DNA of 64,000 bases from Fennellomyces sp. T-0311 (Eukaryota; Mucoromycota; Mucoromycetes; Mucorales; Lichtheimiaceae): assembly GCA_025266875.1 (NCBI GenBank), contig JALLLT010000020.1, positions 310,001 to 374,000 on the forward strand, in the 5' to 3' direction. The notes beneath the pieces are model-generated. The model saw nothing but the letters and a program-made list of their open reading frames with translations, was not told the origin of the DNA and made no database searches. Shown here one piece after another: positions 50,409-61,408 of this stretch. The translations under genes were made by a program, and so were the position numbers. How positions within the stretch are numbered: the first letter of the stretch is position 1; each line of letters begins with the position of its first letter.

Positions 50409-52609
50409 GCACGCTTTTTTTCCTCCATTGTTACGAGATCAAGATCCACCAAATTCAGAAAAAAAAATAAGCAATTTTGACGATGCCATTGCTGTAAATC
50501 TATTGAAGCCTTGTATGGGAATCCATATTCTATATGGATCAGCTCTGTTTAAATGCTTAAAGTAGAGCCCCAATCAACATCCAAGTGGACGGGATAAATT
50601 ACTGAGTCTCGTTTCTCTCATACTAGTTTTTTTTTTTTAAGTTGGCAGTTGCATTCAGCTACTTGCCCTTGCTCGCCCATTCACGCGTTAATTCCGGATG
50701 ATATGACAAATTGAGTCCCTGTGCGATTACTCTATCTTTGCCTATCGTTAATTAATATCTATCCTCAGTTCGGTTATGGATTACTGATATATCTGCACTC
50801 TGTCCTCGAAACAAACTCCTAGAACACATGTAAAAGTCATAAAATCCTCGCACATTACCGCTTGTAGCATCGTCTATCTGAGACAGAAACTTGCTCGTAC
50901 TCTAATTTTTCGTCGAAGCCGCTTTTTAGCACGCAAAAGAGCTCGCCCTATTATTCGATCATCCGTATCCTCCACAGTTGATGTCAAGTGAAAGCAAACA
51001 AGGACGGCATGTGTGTCTTGACTGCTCACTGATATGTGAATCAGAAGTGAATAGCATAAACCACTCTATGGTACATTGATTGTGACCAGCATTGAAGGCA
51101 ACAATCTGATGCTGTATCGAAGCCTTCGAGAGATGGCTAATATTTGGTGCTATTAATGAACAAGTCGAGCACCTTTTGTAATCTTCTGTTTGTAGCGATT
51201 CAGAAATACATCCAGATCGACAAACTCACTTTATACGTTCATAAATTAGCTCCCAAAGAATCAATATAAAGATGGCTATTAAGTATAAAAGCATTGACTT
51301 TATATGCTCTTCAGTTCGAGCCAGAAGCATGCGCTAGGCATTTTTTAAGCACACTTGCTAGTTCAGCCAGCAATGGATCTTCTACTACACATCGTAATAT
51401 TTTTCACGTTTTTCATAATACTTTATCTGCAAAACAGCTCCTCATGCCCTAAGATTAACAAGATTCATATCTTATGACTGCAACTAGGCCGATTAGTTTT
51501 CACCGGACAAAGCATGAAAAAATCATCGTCTTCCGGGCACTGTGTCTCAGAGCTGAAGCGTCGAATATAGCGTTGGACCGCCTTGTTGCTTTTTGCTCCA
51601 GGCCTCACCCATGTTGCCCAGCGAAAGCAATCTTTTGTTTCACTATTTGTACGTTGCCGTAGTAACCGTCATGTACTCCAAGACGATGAACTGTGAAGCG
51701 TAAGAAAAAAAAACTTTACAGATGTATCTTACATTGCGAAATAGGAAATTCAGATCTACAAATGCCTTCACATACCATAAGTAAGTAGGCAATTGTTCTC
51801 AGCCCAAGAATGAGGGGCTTTATCGTGTGGTATCGCTTAATGAGAAAAAGACTTTCGAAAGACGAGACCAAAAATAAGATCATGTTTTATTGAGGAAAAC
51901 TACTCTCTATTTATAATGATGATGAGTCGGGACGGAGAAGATGAATACTTTTGTCTAATAGTCCAAAGATCCATGTTATCGCCGAGTCTTTAATGACCTT
52001 GCCGTCTAATGTTAATGAGGCCGAAGGTCATACAGAGCCTCAGTTAACGGAGTTGCCCTGCATGATCGGTAAAGCCGGATCAAGGTTGCACATGCAAGCG
52101 AATAAGGCAATCGATAACTGTACGGTTGTTGATGTCTCAATAACAACGGATATAAACAAGGACTAAGGAAAAGCATGTAACCATGGATGATGGTGTATGT
52201 CGGGAATACGACATATCGACCTAGAGTGTATACTTTCCGAGTACTGGAGGATGGCTTTTCGATCAAAAGAGGTTACTTCTTTGTTCAAGAAAGGGATGTT
52301 TTTCCATTGAAAAATGGATGAGACTATTTTACGAAAGATGTACTTTATATGAGTGGTTTGGATACGTCTTGTAGAGTTTACTATAGGTACAGTACTTTTG
52401 TTAAAGGAGCATCGTAATATGCGGCCAAAAATAAGCCGTGACATCCACTCTTGATACGTAAAAAAAAATACTTTCTACTCTTGAATTAAGCAGCGTGCTA
52501 CGTATTGTTCTAAAATCCAAAACAACATATTCTTCTGACGCACACGTAGCTCTGTATATACGTAAAGGATTTATTTTCAGTTTTAAGTATGATGGTTTAA
52601 ACAAATGGT
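50409..52609. other. 2.2 kb gene-poor interval
   Basis: 3' flank of the DUF255 gene on one side and of the SLC35F gene on the other (convergent). AT-rich, with only short frames. Nothing resembling an RNA gene or mobile element was recognised. Confidence 0.5.
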
Positions 52610-53996
52610 TTATATGCAAAGGTATCTATTCTCTTCGTCGCTTTTAGCAAGCGATTGATATTCGCTACGTTGACTGGTTTGCGGAGGAGTAGTCATGTTA
52701 TAACTCGTAACACCACAGATTACGAGGATGTAAGCTATTGGATAAAACGGTGGCATCTAACCGATTGTGTTACTAAAAGATTAGCTTAATCCATTTGTCC
52801 ATGCTACCTTTGCATCTAGAAACAAGAGTCCTGCTAACAAAGAATAAAAGTTGGATGTCATCAAGCTCATGCTGATGAATGTAGCGTTCGATATTCGGTA
52901 CAGAGTGGGACCCAGAGAGTACATGCACGATAGACTGGTCACATAGATCATTATCAAACCAACTGACATTTTTAATGTTAGACATTGTCAGAAGGAATAT
53001 TCTTGCTTTTTTTTTTTAGCTTACCAACTTGCCAACGCCATTCGATTGAAATCCAATCATGATATTCAAAAAGAAGACTAATATAAAACACGGTCAGTAC
53101 ATGATCGGTATTGAATGACGTGGTCGTACGCTTGAGCACCGCTAAGTATGCTGCCCCAGAATCCAGCCCGTGACAAAAATTCCTCGGTTGTACATCGATG
53201 CACCAGATATTCTTCGGTGACATTACTGATAGCGTACAAAGTAGCACTCGTCAACTGTCATTGGCCACGTGGGTTAGTATTAAAGTGGAGTGATAGTGTA
53301 ACATGGTTACTTTACACATATCAAATCACCGATCCAGCTGTGGTTACCTTAAAGGAGGTTAGTGGAAATTGCAATGACGTGGGGGATTCATTCATACTTG
53401 TCGACGCGCTGTCGCTCATCGTATCGGCGTAGATGAGCATAAACAGACCAGATAGACATAGAATGACACCACCGAAATGACCGACATGGTATCGATATCC
53501 TAGAAAAAAGGTGGACAGGAGCATGATGCATGGCAATGTCCATGACGACACAACAAGAGTTGACAGAACGGATGTGGTCTTGAAGGCTAGAACAGCAAGT
53601 ATGTTTGCTATCACAGGAAGCAACTGTAAGCCTTCAAATGGTGAATCAATTTTTTTTTTGAGTTCAACCTTGAACGTCTGCAAATGAAAAGCCAAAAACT
53701 ATAAAGCAGCCGTTAGTAAAGACAAAAAAACATCACCGGTTGTATCACGTACAGCTCCAGGGACTATTTTCCTGATGATCAGGTTCCATTCGGGCGTCAT
53801 GACGACGCATTCGGCAGGTGTGTACTGTGAATAAGACCAGGTATATACAAAAATTCTGTGTAAACGGTATGCTGACGGAATAATGCGTCCATAAAGCCGA
53901 CGATGCCACACTGCTGCCGGTAATGCAGAAAGAGAGGATTTGGCCAAGACAGAGTGGCAGAAGCCATCGCCGTTTGTCTTGCAGATTAAGCGACAT
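52610..53996 (-). CDS. SLC35F1/F2-family (DUF914) membrane transporter
   Basis: A drug/metabolite-transporter-superfamily protein; the substrate of fungal members is not established. Eight exons (53996-53753, 53698-53669, 53607-53398, 53347-53316, 53254-53130, 53077-53025, 52962-52808, 52756-52610) give 331 residues. About ten hydrophobic helices are seen. Family signatures are LGQILSFCITGSSVASS in the first helix, IPFTQNFCIYLVL, FADVQANILAVLAFKTTSVLS, SSWTLPCIMLLSTFFLG, SATLYAISNVTEEYLV, and NATFISMSLMTSNFYSLLAG. Two exons are small (30 and 32 nt). Several introns contain CTAAC or CTGAC branch-like words. The C-terminal tail is hydrophilic (EYQSLAKSDEEN). The exon choices are supported by phase and by the family pattern around helix 3. 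Confidence 0.88.
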
Positions 53997-54278
53997 GAAA
54001 GCGATTGGCGACCCACTTTATTGTGCTCCCGTTTTATTCACTTTCTTTACCGGTGACAGTCACCTGAGAAACCCGTTCGAAGGGCTGCATAATTAATGGG
54101 GCCTTTTTGCAAAGAAACAGAACACAAGAGCCGAATGGTCAAGACACCAATCCGCGTTCCTTTTTCGCTGTGCCGGACGACTCGTCGGTCCGTGCACGAT
54201 CCAAGCATGCACAGCAGCACGCTTTTGAGGCGACAGAGCAATTCGATTACAAACCAAAGTTTATTTTGATGCATTATA

Positions 54279-55517
54279 TTATGCCACCCGCAAAATGCCT
54301 GCGTTCATCAACTTGCGGATGTTGGCGGCGACCTGAGGGTTCTTCAAATGTTCTTGAGCGGCCTTGGGATCCTGCTGCATTTGCTGGAGAATTTGTTGCA
54401 TGACGGGATCACCCAGGATGCGCTTCAAACCCCCACCGTTAGCATAACAGTTGCAATTTTTATGTGCTGCGCCTTCTTACCTGGACTTCGGGATCCTGCG
54501 TTGCTCGCTTCAACACCTCTTCTTGAGACTCATCACCCGTTGCTCCGCTAGCCATGGGGTTCATGGCCATGTATGCCTTTTGCAGCTGCTGCTGGATCTC
54601 GCGAGCGCACTTGCCGTCTTTGTCGAGATCCTTTGCCTTTGTGAGCGCATCGATCGAGTTCTGGTACTCCTTCTTTGCAAATTCGACAGCAGCCTTGCGG
54701 ATGTAGCCTCTGACTGTAGGTATCACATATAAGTCCCGGGACCGTTTTGCTCGGGGCACACTTACCGAACGTGGGATCCAGCTCAATACACTTGTCGGCA
54801 TCCTTCTCGGCCTCGTAGACGGCCATCAATTTGAGATAGCATGCCGCTCTGTTGGAGTAGGGACGCACATCCTTATCGTTACGCTTGATGGCTTCGGTAT
54901 ATTGTTCAATAGCACCGGGCCAGTTCTGCTCCTTGAACAGCTTGTTGCCCTTGTCGCGAGCCTCGTCGGCCAACTGAGGGTTATAATAGGCTGCCTTCTC
55001 CTTCTCCTTTTGAAGTTTCTGAGTATCGCGGAGCTTCTGCAGCGTATCAGGCGTACGGTGTTCGGTCAACGACTTTTCGTAGTATTGAGCAGCCTTGTCC
55101 AGCTGATCCAGCTTCAGGTATGCGTTACCGATTCGTTGGAGGGCACTATCAGGGGTTATTTGATATCAGCGTACAAAGTCCCTTGCATACCACGCTGCAA
55201 AACTTACCGCGCAATCAGCTTGTAATCAGCACGAAGGCCTCTGCCAAGTTCAACGGCTTCCTCGCACGTCTTGATGCAGTCATTGTACTTTTCTTGTTCA
55301 AACAGAACAGCTACAATGTCGAGTATAAGTAAAAGGCGTGTTTTGATTCAAAAAAAAATAACGCACCAGCCTTGTTTGTCAAAATGGAAATGTTGGTGTC
55401 GTCCAATGACCATGCCTTGTCGTAATGGGTGAGAGCGTCTTCGAACTGGCGCTTCTTGTAGGCTTGGTTACCAAGTTCCTTCTCGGCGAGAGCTTGCTGC
55501 TTCTTGTCTTCTGCCAT
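54279..55517 (-). CDS. STI1: STI1/Hop-type Hsp90 co-chaperone lacking the TPR1-DP1 half
   Basis: An Hsp70-Hsp90 organising co-chaperone. Five exons (55517-55367, 55310-55208, 55145-54766, 54713-54481, 54422-54279) give 336 residues against about 580 in yeast or human. The protein starts directly at TPR2A (KELGNQAYKKRQFEDALTHY; the Lys/Asn of the carboxylate clamp are present), followed by the block AEHRTPDTLQKL-like, TPR2B (RDKGNKLFKEQNWPGAIEQY, YSNRAACYLKL) and the DP2 domain (TQDPEVQRILGDPVMQQIL, LKNPQVAANIRKLM). No TPR1-like sequence is found upstream: the ATG is preceded by a pyrimidine-rich leader and then sequence without a matching frame. This architecture is known from C. elegans STI-1. 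Confidence 0.93.
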
Positions 55518-55597
55518 TGTGTGCTTCAGTGAGTAAGTGAAAAAAAAAGGGTATGGACCAAGCGCCTCTTGCTTTTTTTTTGTGAACGCGTAAATCC

Positions 55598-55605
55598 TTC
55601 TCGAA
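55598..55605 (-). promoter_or_regulatory. Heat-shock-element-like site upstream of STI1
   Basis: TTCTCGAA, an nTTCnnGAAn unit pair, about 80 bases before the STI1 ATG, with a further GAA at 55583-55585. STI1 genes are heat-inducible in yeast, so the site is plausible; a dimer alone can occur by chance. Confidence 0.3.
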
Positions 55606-56143
55606 CTCTCTATCGTTTACACTCAGCAATTCGCATGCAGTAACTTGTTGCCATGACAAAACATTGGGCCTTGATCCGTCGCACAGCACAGAAAGCAAAC
55701 AGTATCACGCACTCGATGTTCGGGAAAAGAACCGCCATGTATTGCTCGTTAAAGCATCTAGCTTCGTTATGCATAACGGATGGTTTTTGAAATTCCTTTG
55801 CGGATTCCAGGATTTTGGACAGAGCATCGATAATCACTTGAAGATAGCTCGTTGCCTTTTCAAAATAGTACGTAATCATTAGAAACATATGATTGCAAGC
55901 AGATGATATTTGAAGCATATGGAATACAGCAGCCAAGCGTATCTGTTATTGATGTCAGATCAAAGGGTATTGCATTTTCTAATGACAACATGCAGTGCAC
56001 AGAGCCTGTTCCAAGAAAGTTGATTGTTAATACCATTCCCTCTGCTTGATCGTGTACGTTCCATTATATGAAGAAGGTACCTGCATAGATTCCCTTTTCC
56101 AAAGTTGCCATCACCTCCTTTGTTTCCAGTTGCGAATGGTATA
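55606..56143. other. Upstream flank of STI1, no gene
   Basis: No TPR-like or other recognisable reading frame. Some open stretches on the minus strand (about 55860-56045) look weakly coding and may continue the degenerate frame described next. Confidence 0.4.
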
Positions 56144-56371
56144 CTAGAACTTTTTTCGCGGAGCCCCATTCGTGTCGTACCAGTCCACGCTTTTAGGCCG
56201 CTTGAATTGGTAGCCATTGCCAAAAACTGCTGTCTCTCCCGAATAGGTACGGTTTAGACTTACGTCGGTCCAACTAAGGTCATCAGGCACCGGAACATAG
56301 TCTGTAGATCAATCGCCGGTTAGAAACTCATTAAAAAAAGAGGTTTTGCGTGGATCAATGAAACTGGACAT
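56144..56371 (-). pseudogene. Degenerate reading frame with in-frame stops
   Basis: From an ATG at 56371 the minus strand reads MSSFIDPRKTSFFNEFLTGD, then a TGA (56309-56311), then in the same frame STDYVPVPDDLSWTDVS... through VDWYDTNGAPRKKF to a TAG (56144-56146). The composition looks like ordinary protein on both sides of the TGA. A small intron covering the TGA is not possible (no usable donor). It is either a decayed gene fragment or chance; no family was recognised. Confidence 0.3.
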
Positions 56372-56940
56372 TGATGATATGGTAGCAAGTCAAGGAGATC
56401 AAGCGAATGATATGTTAGATATGCGATGACGGTGGATGCTTTATGTCAAACAAACTAAGAACAACGATAGGTGTGCCTGGACTTTTGGGCGCGGTCTAGC
56501 AAATCTGCTCGTTTCAAGATGCCACGCCCGTTGTGAGGCCTATTTTGATGATAATGGGAATTGTTTTCAAGGGAGGGTCTGTCGTCATTTTGGGATGAAT
56601 GGCTTGATTATGCTAATCCGTTATGTATGTGCATGTGGAGATACATTTTTTTAGAAGGAACAAATATCAAATTACCTGACCGCATTTTAAATGAAACGAA
56701 AAACCGTAAGTATTACACGTAGGTAATGCATTGAACAATATTTTAATTAACCTTTTTGTTTATCTTACAGGTTACTATCGAAAGTTTTAGACCAATGTCA
56801 CAATATAGAAAAAATTACAATAAAAAGAGCTAATAATGTATCTTTGGAAATGTAATAACGTGAATGGAGTGGCACACTTACGAGAAGTTAATTGTGGGGA
56901 AAGTAAGCTTCTCTTAATTGTAATTATGAAAGCAAAACTT

Positions 56941-56959
56941 ATTTCGGTCTAGCCGAAAT
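56941..56959. repeat. Short perfect inverted repeat
   Basis: Arms ATTTCGG and CCGAAAT around a 5-base centre (TCTAG). It lies 30 bases after another pair of complementary words (GAGAAG at 56882 and CTTCTC at 56909). Function unknown; possibly a remnant of a small element. Confidence 0.5.
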
Positions 56960-58112
56960 CCTACAGATAATCATTTGCTCATTAGCTAGCAACAGATAAC
57001 CTCTATTTCATTACTCTTTTTCTGTACTTTCCTGCAACAAAACCCTGCAAAGATATTTTCCGCGGAAAGCCAGTCATTTAGCGGACTCCATAATAAAGAC
57101 GTAGGGCTGGCGGCTTTATCTTGATGCGTGCATGTAAGTTGCCGCCGCGCCCCACCTCTCATTGCATTTCGTATATCTACATTAGTCATATATTTATATA
57201 TAATAGTAAGAGCTAAAGATATACATTTTGTTGTAATTCCTTATTTAACATCATGTAGACAAACGGCGTGGGCATATAGACCCGTGGCCATTAGATGTAG
57301 GAACAGCAAATACGTACATGAATTTTTCAAGAACTGCAGAAATCGCCATCAGCGAGCCAGACATCGTTAACATATCTGCATACGTTGAAAATCTTTCCTA
57401 TTTCAAAACAATAACCTCATCTACTTTTTTAAACGAGATATCAATCCCTACATCCCTGTCATCATATACGATCTTCTTTATAAAACCTACAATAGCAAAG
57501 ACGTTCTTTTTTTTTATTACGTATCTTCTGTGGTATTTTTCTTTTGCTGATGTTTTTTCCTGATGAATAAATGCTTCCACCAGCATTGTGGTGAAACAAC
57601 CACGGATGATAATGGTGAAAGATATTTCCCATCGGATAACACTTACTGGTTCAGCACCATCATGAACTGTACTTACATAGTAACATGTCTACACAAATTA
57701 AGGACTGCACCATATGAACGAATGGGATAAACTTAACAGGACGTGGAGTTGACTCCAATATAGCAAGGCAGTCATTACATTGCAGGGCAGAGGTCAAAGA
57801 TATCCTCAGATCTGCATGATCACAACAAAGAAAAGGGATTTATACGTTGTCTATCCATTCAGGCAATTCTGAAGACGAAACACTATCGAAACTGCCATCG
57901 CTGGTTCAATACACAAAAAGATATAAAGCATAGAGCGTTACATTCAAAAGAGCACATCTGAAACTTCAAAAATACTTTTAGAAGTCTCTTTTAATTCTTT
58001 GTACCGTTTGTTCCACCTCAAGCATAAGGGTGACAGGATCAGATGCGTTGTCTGTAGAGAATACGCTTTTTATAGGCCTTTATGATCCACATGTCGTAAA
58101 TTTGTATTAGAG

Positions 58113-58134
58113 AAGGACTCCAGCTGGAGTCCTT
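58113..58134. repeat. 22-bp perfect palindrome
   Basis: The half AAGGACTCCAG is followed immediately by its exact reverse complement, with no spacer. It is intergenic, about 580 bases beyond the 3' end of the Sec61 gamma gene. It could be a dimeric protein-binding site or chance. Confidence 0.7.
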
Positions 58135-58710
58135 ATGTAGCTACCTTCTTGTCACTATGTACTAGGCACGCTTCGATGACATTGAATTCTTTTCATTGGC
58201 AGATGTAACCAGATAACTACGCTTTTGATCTTCCCAACAGTGATATTTAGCCAATACCAAGCGTCTCTGTCACCAAATCGCATTAAGACTAGCCACCGGA
58301 ACATGGTAACATGGGGACTTTGCGATCACTCTATCTTCCGATAAGGCTCGCGGTATTCCTGGTGAGCAGCTGACAAGGAAACCTCCTTTGCACTTATGGA
58401 GAGCGCGTTCATAACACAATGATTCTCGATCCTTCAACTTGAGCTAGCAGTGTCCATTATAACGGACGCAATCCCAATTGTTAAGACCTAGCACCAGCCA
58501 ATTTGACACATTCAAACTTTATCCTTGAGCCCTATCCACAGTATCCATTTACATATCAATCCTGTCCATGGTCTACAAAAAAAATAGGGAACTCTAGAAA
58601 TAGCGCATGAGAGTTATTTATTGACAATCTTTTTTTTTCTGACTTGAATGCACAATAGACTATTAGTGGTAGACAGCGGTATGGATGTTTTCCCGTGAAC
58701 GGGTACGGTT

Positions 58711-59061
58711 TTAGGCAGAGCCGACGAGAATGTTGTTGATGGGAATGTGAATCAGCTGTTGGATTGGATGGAAACGATCAGTTTGGGAACGTTTTCTAAA
58801 GCTTAGAGTCAGTGTACCTTAACAAAATAGCCAAGTGCGCCGAGAGCAGCGAAACCCATGGCAACAGCCTGGGTGATTCTCAGGAATTCTACATATAAAG
58901 AGGTTAAGATGATGGGTCGGGACGCGTTTTTGATCCTTGTTACCCTTCTGATCAGGCTTGCGACACCGATTGACAAACTGAATGCCATCCTTGAAGAACT
59001 GTCTGGGCATTTCCACGACCTCTTGGACTTGGTCCTTTACGTTTTCGGCGGATGTGCTCAT
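58711..59061 (-). CDS. SSS1: Sec61 gamma subunit of the ER translocon (Sss1)
   Basis: A tail-anchored subunit that clamps the Sec61 channel. Three exons (59061-58944, 58888-58818, 58755-58711) give 77 residues, the expected size. The cytosolic helix reads VEMPRQFFKDGIQFVNRCRKPDQK, shown here in part as QFFKDGIQFVNRCRKPDQ. The transmembrane helix is AVAMGFAALGALGYFVKL, and the invariant end IHIPINNILVGSA is encoded by the third exon. All features of the family are intact. It diverges from the FAHD1-like gene with 389 bases between starts. Confidence 0.97.
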
Positions 59062-59450
59062 GATGTTTTTTGTGGAAGTATATTGGGTGAAAAGAAGGGA
59101 GTGGAGGACTGTTCGTGGTCAATGTGCGTGGATATTGATCGCAGCTCCGCACGGCATCCAATCATCTCGCGTGCCGTGTCTCTTTCTCAAACAAAAGCGG
59201 TGGCCGCTTTAGGCAGTGGAGCACTCGGGACTGTCTGTTTCCCTGGTTACCATGAAATGCAGACGCAAACTCGGCCTCTAATGGGATCTACGCCAGAGTT
59301 GGCCGCGAGTAAAGATAGATGAAACCAGAAAATACCCTGTTTGCGTGTATATATTCTGTTATCTTCCATCGTGTCTCTATATTTTTTTGCAGCTGGTATA
59401 AATTGCATCTCCTACGCAAATAAGGCGTGGGTAGCAAACCTACTTTGACC
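59062..59450. promoter_or_regulatory. Divergent upstream region of Sec61 gamma and the FAHD1-like gene
   Basis: 389 bases without an accepted frame. A TATA-like TATAAAT at 59398-59403 lies about 50 bases before the FAHD1-like ATG. Confidence 0.45.
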
Positions 59451-60512
59451 ATGAGCGCGCGTAATTTCCTTTCCACCGGTAAAAAGATCGTTGCCATCGG
59501 CCGCAACTTTAGGTAACTGCATTTCGCCTTGCGCTTTGACGTAGACGTCTGAACCTGCCCTGCGACTCAGTGAGCACGCCAAGGAACTCGGTAACGCGGT
59601 TCCCAAGTCGCCCTTTTTCTTTCTCAAGCCGACATCGTCGTACCTTGCCAATGGAGGAACTGTGGAAATCCCCACTGGCTGCGAAGTTCACCACGAAGGT
59701 ACAAGAGTAGGGCTAAACGAGACGGGTATACATGCTCAATTTCTTTGCTTTGACAGTCGAGCTGGCCGTAGTTATCGGCAAAGACGGTCGCGATTATCAG
59801 GCCTCCGATGCAATGAACTATGTTGCAGGTAATATCGCAGGATCTCCCCGTAACAGCGGATGCTAAGATGATTATAACAGGCTATGCACTCGCGATCGAC
59901 ATGACAGCAAGAAACCTGCAGGTAAAACTGTCGCACAAGATCCGATCGTGGATTACTAAAACGTAAACAGACCGAGGCAAAGACCAAGGGCCTCCCATGG
60001 AGCGCTTCCAAGGGTTTTGACACATTCACCCCCATCAGGTAATGTGATTACAGTCAAGCTTTAGCGCCATGGACTGACGACGAACTGTGTAATAGCGAAT
60101 TCATTCCAAAGGAAAGCATCGCGGACCCATCCAATGTGGACCTGTGGTTGAAGGTAATTGTTGCATGAACCATAGGCGAACAAGCAGCTCAATCTGGAAC
60201 GCAATAGGTGAACGATGCGTTCCGCCAGAACGGAAACACAAAAGATATGATTTTTGGGTAAGTGCGCAATGGCTTATCAATGGTACAAAAGCTGATAAGG
60301 GGTTTAATAGCATCCCCATGCTTCTTTCGTACGTCTCCTCCATCATGAAGCTCGAGGCAGGCGACGTTGTTCTGACGGGCACTCCCTCGGGCGTGGGACC
60401 CATCAGCCCCGGCGACGTGATCACTGCCGGATTGAAGCCAGCAGGTGCAGGAAAGGATTTGATGAATGTGCAGTACAGTGTCGCGGCTAGAAACGGTCTT
60501 TTCAAGGCCTAA
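59451..60512 (+). CDS. FAHD1: FAHD1-like acylpyruvate hydrolase / oxaloacetate decarboxylase
   Basis: A fumarylacetoacetate-hydrolase-fold enzyme that cleaves acylpyruvates and decarboxylates oxaloacetate; mitochondrial in animals. Eight exons (59451-59512, 59571-59698, 59757-59828, 59881-59921, 59971-60038, 60096-60153, 60208-60257, 60311-60512) give 226 residues, as in human FAHD1. Metal ligands are in HHEVELAVVIG (Glu-x-Glu) and AIDMTARN (Asp). The substrate loop is KSPFFFLKPTSSY and the signature GTPSGVGPISPGD lies near the C-terminus. A start NFLSTGKKIVAIGRNF is typical. FAH proper is excluded by the small size. Confidence 0.95.
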
Positions 60513-60627
60513 AGTGTAGTAGCACCAGTGAATGTTTTACATATAAAAGTGTATTCCGACCTGGGAATTCTAATTGCTCTGCTTCCCGTTTTCTATTCAT
60601 TTTCAACAAGCAGGATCCCATTTCAAC

Positions 60628-61408
60628 ATGGCTGTAAGCATTCGTCGCCAACAGCGCTGATACGTGTTGCTAACTACTGGCAGGAACAGCCTAAGCTTTC
60701 TTCCCTCCACACGCGTCTCTTTAAAGCAAAGGCTGCGAAAAAGCTCAGGTATGTATAATACAAGCCTGCAAGTGTTGTCTAAGCTAATGCATCATAGTTT
60801 CGAGGACATCGGCAAGAAGATTGGCCGTGATGAAGTATACGTTGCCTCTATTTTCTATGGCCAGGTAAATGAAGCCAATGGGCGCGTTAGGGTCATTTGC
60901 TAATCCGCGCATAAAAGGCCAAGCCAAGCAAAGAAGAGCTGCAAAAAATATCGCTAGTCCTTGGTCTTCCAGAGAGTCATTTGACAGAAGAACTTGGCGA
61001 ACACTTTTATCCAGACCGTGGCGGGTAAGTTGCGCTTGGTTTGCATAATGTTTTGTCTCACGCTTGGCATCCTACCAGTCTGATGTCGCTTCCACCCACC
61101 GATCCGGTTCTCTACCGATTCTACGAGATGATCCAGGTGTTTGGCTACCCTCTCAAGGCTGTGATTCATGAAAAGGTAACAGGAAGCTACATGGGTTTTC
61201 TGTGGCGTAGGTTGTTAACCCTATTATGCAGTTCGGAGATGGCATCATGTCCGCCATCGATTTCTCGGCCAAGGTCGAAAAGGTCAGTTCCGTGGGTAAC
61301 AAATAAAGGATAACGTGTGCTGACACTGAGGAATAGGTCGAAAACCCCAAGGGTGACCGAGTCAAGATCATCTTGGATGGTAAATTTTTGCCTTACAACA
61401 AATGGTAA
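60628..61408 (+). CDS. CYN1: Cyanate hydratase (cyanase)
   Basis: Converts cyanate and bicarbonate to ammonia and CO2, a detoxification and nitrogen-scavenging enzyme. Seven exons (60628-60633, 60684-60748, 60798-60864, 60918-61024, 61079-61175, 61232-61282, 61337-61408) give 154 residues, the normal subunit size of the decameric enzyme. The N-terminal helix-bundle domain contains [20 protein letters not shown]. The catalytic Arg and Glu are in [11 protein letters not shown] and the Ser in [11 protein letters not shown]. The first coding exon is only ATGGCT (6 nt), joined to EQPKL. It follows the FAHD1-like gene by 115 bases on the same strand. Confidence 0.96.

Larger units (their letters stand above)
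56372..58710. other. 2.3 kb gene-poor, AT-rich interval
   Basis: No supported gene on either strand. Two inverted repeats are noted separately (56941-56959 and 58113-58134). Confidence 0.5.

Noticed and set aside
53607..53698. Reading the SLC35F gene straight through exon 2 into exon 3
   Set aside because: The read-through frame is open but loses the family pattern; the spliced form gives FADVQANILAV, matching the third helix of the family.
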